Positions 5,735 to 8,471 of a stretch of 8,471 bases of DNA are shown here, piece after piece. The translations under genes were made by a program, and so were the position numbers. The stretch lies in contig JBBSJS010000037.1 of assembly GCA_038257015.1 (NCBI GenBank), positions 1-8,471 on the forward strand, given 5' to 3'. Source of the DNA: UBA920 sp038257015. Lineage in GTDB: Bacteria; Patescibacteriota; Doudnabacteria; UBA920. Position 1 is the stretch's first letter. Each line of letters opens with the position of its first letter. The notes beneath the pieces are model-generated. The model was not told the origin of the DNA. It saw only the letters and a list, made by a program, of their open reading frames with translations, and searched no databases.

Positions 5735-6334
5735 TTAGTATTCGCGGCGGCCATCCATCGCCCTAGATAGAGTAATCTCATCGGCATATTCCAGATCACC
5801 ACCCATTGGTAATCCTCGAGCAATGCGAGTAACTTTCACATCTACATCCTTTAGAGCTTTTGCAATATGCATCGCGGTTGTTTCACCTTCTAAAGTTGGA
5901 TTAGTAGCGATGATAATCTCTTTGACTGTAAGTTTGTCGATTCTAATGGCTAAGGTGGAAATATTTAACTGTTCAGGGCCAATCCCTTCCATCGGATTTA
6001 GAACTCCTCCAAGGATATGAAATAAACCATTGTATTGACCTGTTTTGTCCAAGGCTATGGCATCTAATGGTTCCTCCACAACGCAGATAATGGACCTGTC
6101 GCGCGACTCATTAGCGCAAACGCTACATGGGTTGCTTTCGGCCATGTTGTGGCACTCAGAGCAAAAATCAATGTCTTTCTTTAGATTCGCAATAGCTTCA
6201 GAAAAGATACTTAAATCCAGTGAATCTTTTTTTAGAAGATAGAAACCTAATCGTTGAGCAGATTTAGGGCCAATTCCTGGAAGCTTGCCAAACTCATTAA
6301 TTAAATTTTGAAGTGACTTAGGTAGTTTTAACAT
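5735..6334 (-). CDS. recR: Recombination mediator RecR
   Basis: Cytoplasmic DNA-repair protein of the RecFOR pathway; with RecO it helps load RecA onto SSB-coated single-stranded gaps. Length 199 matches the family (about 200). Seen in order: helix-hairpin-helix (about 8-30, with KLPGIGPKSAQRLGFYLL), zinc finger C58-x2-C61-x8-C70-x2-C73, a Toprim domain (about 80-175, with VVEEPLDAIAL and ATNPTLEGETTA), and the conserved end ARGLPMGGDLEYAD (172-185). The ATG at 6332-6334 lies 5 bases after the dnaB stop, so the two genes are co-transcribed; no Shine-Dalgarno is seen. All hallmark residues are present. In many bacteria recR follows dnaX and an ebfC gene; here it follows dnaB. Confidence 0.97.
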   Translation of the reverse strand: MLKLPKSLQNLINEFGKLPGIGPKSAQRLGFYLLKKDSLDLSIFSEAIANLKKDIDFCSECHNMAESNPCSVCANESRDRSIICVVEEPLDAIALDKTGQYNGLFHILGGVLNPMEGIGPEQLNISTLAIRIDKLTVKEIIIATNPTLEGETTAMHIAKALKDVDVKVTRIARGLPMGGDLEYADEITLSRAMDGRREY

Positions 6335-6339
6335 TCAAA

Positions 6340-7728
6340 TTACATTTCATCATTATTGTTTAACGAGTCCATAACTGTTTGTGGACTAGAATCAAACGAG
6401 CGGTCCAAATTACGGAAGCTTGTTCTGGTATTTTCAAAGTATAGATCCACTTGACCAGTTGGTCCGTTACGATGTTTCTTAATATGAATCTCGGCAATGT
6501 TAGGACGGTTTGATTCACCACCCTTGTACATATCTTCGCGGTAAATAAACATTACAACGTCGGCATCTTGCTCGATGGAACCAGATTCACGAAGGTCGGA
6601 AAGTTGAGGAACTTTGTCTGGTCTGTTTTCAACACCACGAGACAGCTGTGATAGTGCCAGCACAGGTACATTTAATTCACGCGCAAGTATTTTCAATGAA
6701 CGAGAAATCTCACTAACTTCTTGAACACGGTTTTCAGTAGAACGACCGGCCATTAACTGCAAGTAGTCGACAACAATTAATCCAATATCATTTTCTGACT
6801 TTAATCGTCGCGCCTTCGTACGGATTTCCATGATGTTACCTCCAGCAGCGTCATCGATAAAAATTGGAGCTTCACTTAAAGCACCCATCGCTTCGCCAAG
6901 TTTTTCAAAATCTTCATCAGTTAAATGACCAGTACGGATTTTTGAAAAGTCCACATCAGATTGAGCTGATAATAATCTATCCACCAATTGATCTTTACTC
7001 ATTTCCAGAGAGAAGATTCCGGTTGGGGTTTTTGTGTTAACCGAAACATAACGCAAGATATCAAGCGCTAAAGAGGTTTTACCCATGGATGGACGAGCGG
7101 CTAATATGATTAGGTCAGATTTTTGCAAGCCACCAAGTTTTTTATCTAAATCGATAAAGCCGGTAGGGAGTCCACGAAGTTTTCCTCGATGACGGTGAAG
7201 TTCGTCGATACGTTCAAAGGTATCGTGTAAAACTGAACTGATTGGCACAAAGTTTTGCTTTAAATGGGTGTGAGAAATATTAAAGAGTTTCTGCTCAGCT
7301 TTATCTAAAATATCTTCAATCTCTTCTTCTTCACCAAATGCCAGGTTGGTAATTTCCGAAGCCGATTGAATTAATTTGCGCAAGGTACCTTTTTTGTGAA
7401 CTATATTTGCGTAGTAGGTGATATGCGCAGCAGAGGGAACAGAGTTCACTAAAGTTGTTAAGTAGCTGGCTTGGCCAACTTTGTCTAAAAGCTTTTTCTC
7501 TTCTAAATCGTTACTGACTGTTAGAACATCGATAGACACTGAGCGTTGAAAAAGGCTCATAATACTTTCATATATCAACTTATGGCGGTAGTCGTAAAAA
7601 TCTTCAGCTGAAACTGTATCAGCAATTTTAATAATACCGTCTTTATCGAGCATTAAAGAGCCTAAAAGGGCGGTTTCGGCTTCCAGGTTTTGTGGAGGTA
7701 GACGGTCAATATTAGATGAATTGTTCAT
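6340..7728 (-). CDS. dnaB: Replicative DNA helicase DnaB
   Basis: Hexameric helicase that unwinds DNA at the replication fork and interacts with DnaG primase. The 462 residues match the normal length and no intein is present. Seen: N-terminal domain (about 8-150, starting RLPPQNLEAETALLGSLM), a linker, then the RecA-like motor domain: Walker A AARPSMGKTS (210-219, K217), LEMSKDQLVDRL (241-252), Walker B LIVVDYLQLM (317-326), sensor loop ALSQLSRGVENRP (358-370), DLRESGSIEQDADVV (378-392) and the arginine-finger region FIYRED (394-399). The start ATG at 7726-7728 places the conserved LPPQN ten residues in, usual for the family. GAAG lies upstream as at most a weak ribosome binding site. It is first of a two-gene unit with recR and is driven by the promoter at 7764-7793. 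Confidence 0.98.
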   Translation of the reverse strand: MNNSSNIDRLPPQNLEAETALLGSLMLDKDGIIKIADTVSAEDFYDYRHKLIYESIMSLFQRSVSIDVLTVSNDLEEKKLLDKVGQASYLTTLVNSVPSAAHITYYANIVHKKGTLRKLIQSASEITNLAFGEEEEIEDILDKAEQKLFNISHTHLKQNFVPISSVLHDTFERIDELHRHRGKLRGLPTGFIDLDKKLGGLQKSDLIILAARPSMGKTSLALDILRYVSVNTKTPTGIFSLEMSKDQLVDRLLSAQSDVDFSKIRTGHLTDEDFEKLGEAMGALSEAPIFIDDAAGGNIMEIRTKARRLKSENDIGLIVVDYLQLMAGRSTENRVQEVSEISRSLKILARELNVPVLALSQLSRGVENRPDKVPQLSDLRESGSIEQDADVVMFIYREDMYKGGESNRPNIAEIHIKKHRNGPTGQVDLYFENTRTSFRNLDRSFDSSPQTVMDSLNNNDEM

Positions 7729-7763
7729 AAAATAATCTTCAATATTTGTAAAACTGTCTAGCT

Positions 7764-7793
7764 ATTGTAGCAGAACTTTTGAGGCGATGTATA
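7764..7793 (-). promoter_or_regulatory. Promoter of dnaB-recR
   Basis: Minus-strand TATACA (7788-7793), an 18-base spacer and TACAAT (7764-7769). The -10 box is good and the -35 box moderate (4 of 6). It lies back to back with the promoter of the gene at 7852; the two -35 boxes are one base apart, so a protein bound here would affect both directions. Confidence 0.5.
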
Positions 7794-7794
7794 C

Positions 7795-7823
7795 TTGACA
7801 TAAGTTTAGCTCTGTGTTTTAAT
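7795..7823 (+). promoter_or_regulatory. Promoter of the alpha-CTD-like gene
   Basis: Perfect TTGACA (7795-7800), a 17-base spacer and TTTAAT (7818-7823). TAATAC at 7820-7825 is an alternative -10 with a longer spacer. It predicts a short leader of about 20-25 nt before the ATG at 7852. Confidence 0.65.
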
Positions 7824-7840
7824 ACTCTGTCAGATACTAC

Positions 7841-7845
7841 GGAGG
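7841..7845 (+). promoter_or_regulatory. Strong ribosome binding site
   Basis: GGAGG six bases before the ATG at 7852, ideal Shine-Dalgarno spacing. It fixes the start of the alpha-CTD-like gene. It is the only such site in front of a gene in this window and suggests high or leaderless-independent translation of that gene. Confidence 0.85.
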
Positions 7846-7851
7846 AAAATT

Positions 7852-8466
7852 ATGAGTATAGATGAGGTAAAAAAGGAGTATGCGAAGATGTCTTGGAAAA
7901 GACTTCAGGCACCAGGTGAATATTTGGTGGCTTCTTCTCTTAGGTCGGGGGAAAAAGACCAGGTCAAAGACCAGGTCTTAGATTACTACTTTCACAATGA
8001 TCCAAGGGCACATAAATTTCAACTTCGCACTAGATTGTATTATGTTTTGTCCAACGCTGAGATTTATAGTATTGAAGAATTGTCCAAAATCACTGCTAAA
8101 GATTTTGGCAAGCTCAGGAAGTGTGGTCCAAAGCTAGTTGAAGAAGCTCGGAAAATGCTGGAATTCTATGGCTATGGTTTTGCTGGAGAAGAATCTTTGA
8201 AAGTCCTAGGGTTTAAGAGTGCAAGAATTGAGCTTTCTGATTCAGTTTCCCGTTTGATACCAACCATTCATTTTACAACAGCAAATGCTTTGGAAAAAGC
8301 TGGGGTGCAAACTGTTAACGATTTAAGTAGATTGCCTGATGATGAGTTCATGAAAATACTCGTACCCGAGTTAAATTACTCTGAACAAGTTATTCAGCAA
8401 ATCTTATCTGCAAACTCTGAACTATCCACTGTCAAAAAAATCCTCCTTTCTTTAGAGAAGTGGTAG
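7852..8466 (+). CDS. Stand-alone protein with two tandem RNA polymerase alpha-CTD-like domains
   Basis: A 204-residue soluble protein. Residues about 58-110 (from LRTRLYYVL through KLRKCGPKLVEEARKML) resemble the alpha C-terminal domain of RNA polymerase, which binds UP elements and activators. By eye E. coli R265, G296 and K298 match R61, G92 and K94, but N268 is Y64 and S299 is L95. Residues about 128-190 (FTTANALEKAGVQTVNDL at 141-158) look like a second copy that keeps the N268 equivalent (N145) but has T142 for R265. The preceding 57 residues are charged and lack the alpha N-terminal dimerisation domain, so this is not RpoA. It may be a DNA-binding transcription factor or RNA polymerase partner; a generic helix-hairpin-helix protein is the alternative. 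It has its own promoter, divergent from dnaB, and a strong ribosome binding site. Fold likely, function unknown. Confidence 0.7.
   Translation: MSIDEVKKEYAKMSWKRLQAPGEYLVASSLRSGEKDQVKDQVLDYYFHNDPRAHKFQLRTRLYYVLSNAEIYSIEELSKITAKDFGKLRKCGPKLVEEARKMLEFYGYGFAGEESLKVLGFKSARIELSDSVSRLIPTIHFTTANALEKAGVQTVNDLSRLPDDEFMKILVPELNYSEQVIQQILSANSELSTVKKILLSLEKW
7957..7977 (+). repeat. Tandem 9-bp palindromic repeat inside the alpha-CTD-like gene
   Basis: GACCAGGTC occurs twice, separated by AAA. Each copy is an inverted repeat around a central A, and the codons give a KDQVKDQV peptide (residues 35-42). It could be a recent duplication, a charged linker, or a downstream operator; sequence alone does not decide. 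Confidence 0.6.
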
Positions 8467-8471
8467 TAAAA

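Noticed and set aside
1..8471. Alternative genetic code with UGA as glycine
   Set aside because: No real gene ends in TGA, but none contains an in-frame TGA either, and conserved glycines use normal codons. With eight genes, recoding would have shown.
1..8471. Mobile elements, CRISPR arrays or attachment sites
   Set aside because: No transposase, integrase, regularly spaced repeats, terminal inverted repeats or tRNA gene was found on either strand.

Overview
This is an 8.5-kb, visibly AT-rich window from a bacterial chromosome. It carries compact housekeeping genes, very tight gene spacing and almost no Shine-Dalgarno sequences. An AspRS with an expanded motif 2 loop, a divergent Lgt and several small uncharacterised proteins together suggest a Patescibacteria/CPR-type genome. 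That assignment is inferred from protein character; no rRNA is present to confirm it. None of the seven complete genes ends in TGA, and no gene contains an in-frame TGA, so there is no sign of the UGA=Gly code.

Layout. (1) 1-1396, minus: aspS, with its 3' end cut by the window edge. (2) 1397-2337: 941 bp with no credible protein gene. Its minus strand has a near-consensus promoter (TTGACA-17-TATACT, 2171-2199), a GC-richer and hairpin-rich body, and a strong intrinsic terminator (1480-1517). This is best read as a structured non-coding RNA of about 685 nt that I cannot match to RNase P RNA, tmRNA, SRP RNA, 6S RNA or a T-box. It is the main candidate for something undescribed. (3) 2338-5626, plus: four genes overlapping or a few bases apart, with one promoter at 2269-2296. 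They are a DEDDy 3'-5' exonuclease with a C-terminal clamp-binding-like motif, lgt, an unknown multi-spanning membrane protein, and an HtrA-like protein that has lost all three catalytic residues but keeps a PDZ domain. (4) 5652-5708: bidirectional terminator between convergent units. (5) 5735-7728, minus: dnaB then recR, 5 bp apart. (6) 7729-7851: divergent promoters. (7) 7852-8466, plus: a free-standing protein with two tandem repeats resembling the RNA polymerase alpha C-terminal domain. It is the only gene with a perfect GGAGG ribosome binding site.

Functionally, lgt, the membrane protein and the pseudo-protease form an envelope/lipoprotein group. dnaB, recR and the exonuclease belong to replication and repair. 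aspS serves translation and carries a histidine associated with non-discriminating AspRS. The alpha-CTD-like protein may be a DNA-binding or transcription factor. Everything here is read by eye; no database search was run.
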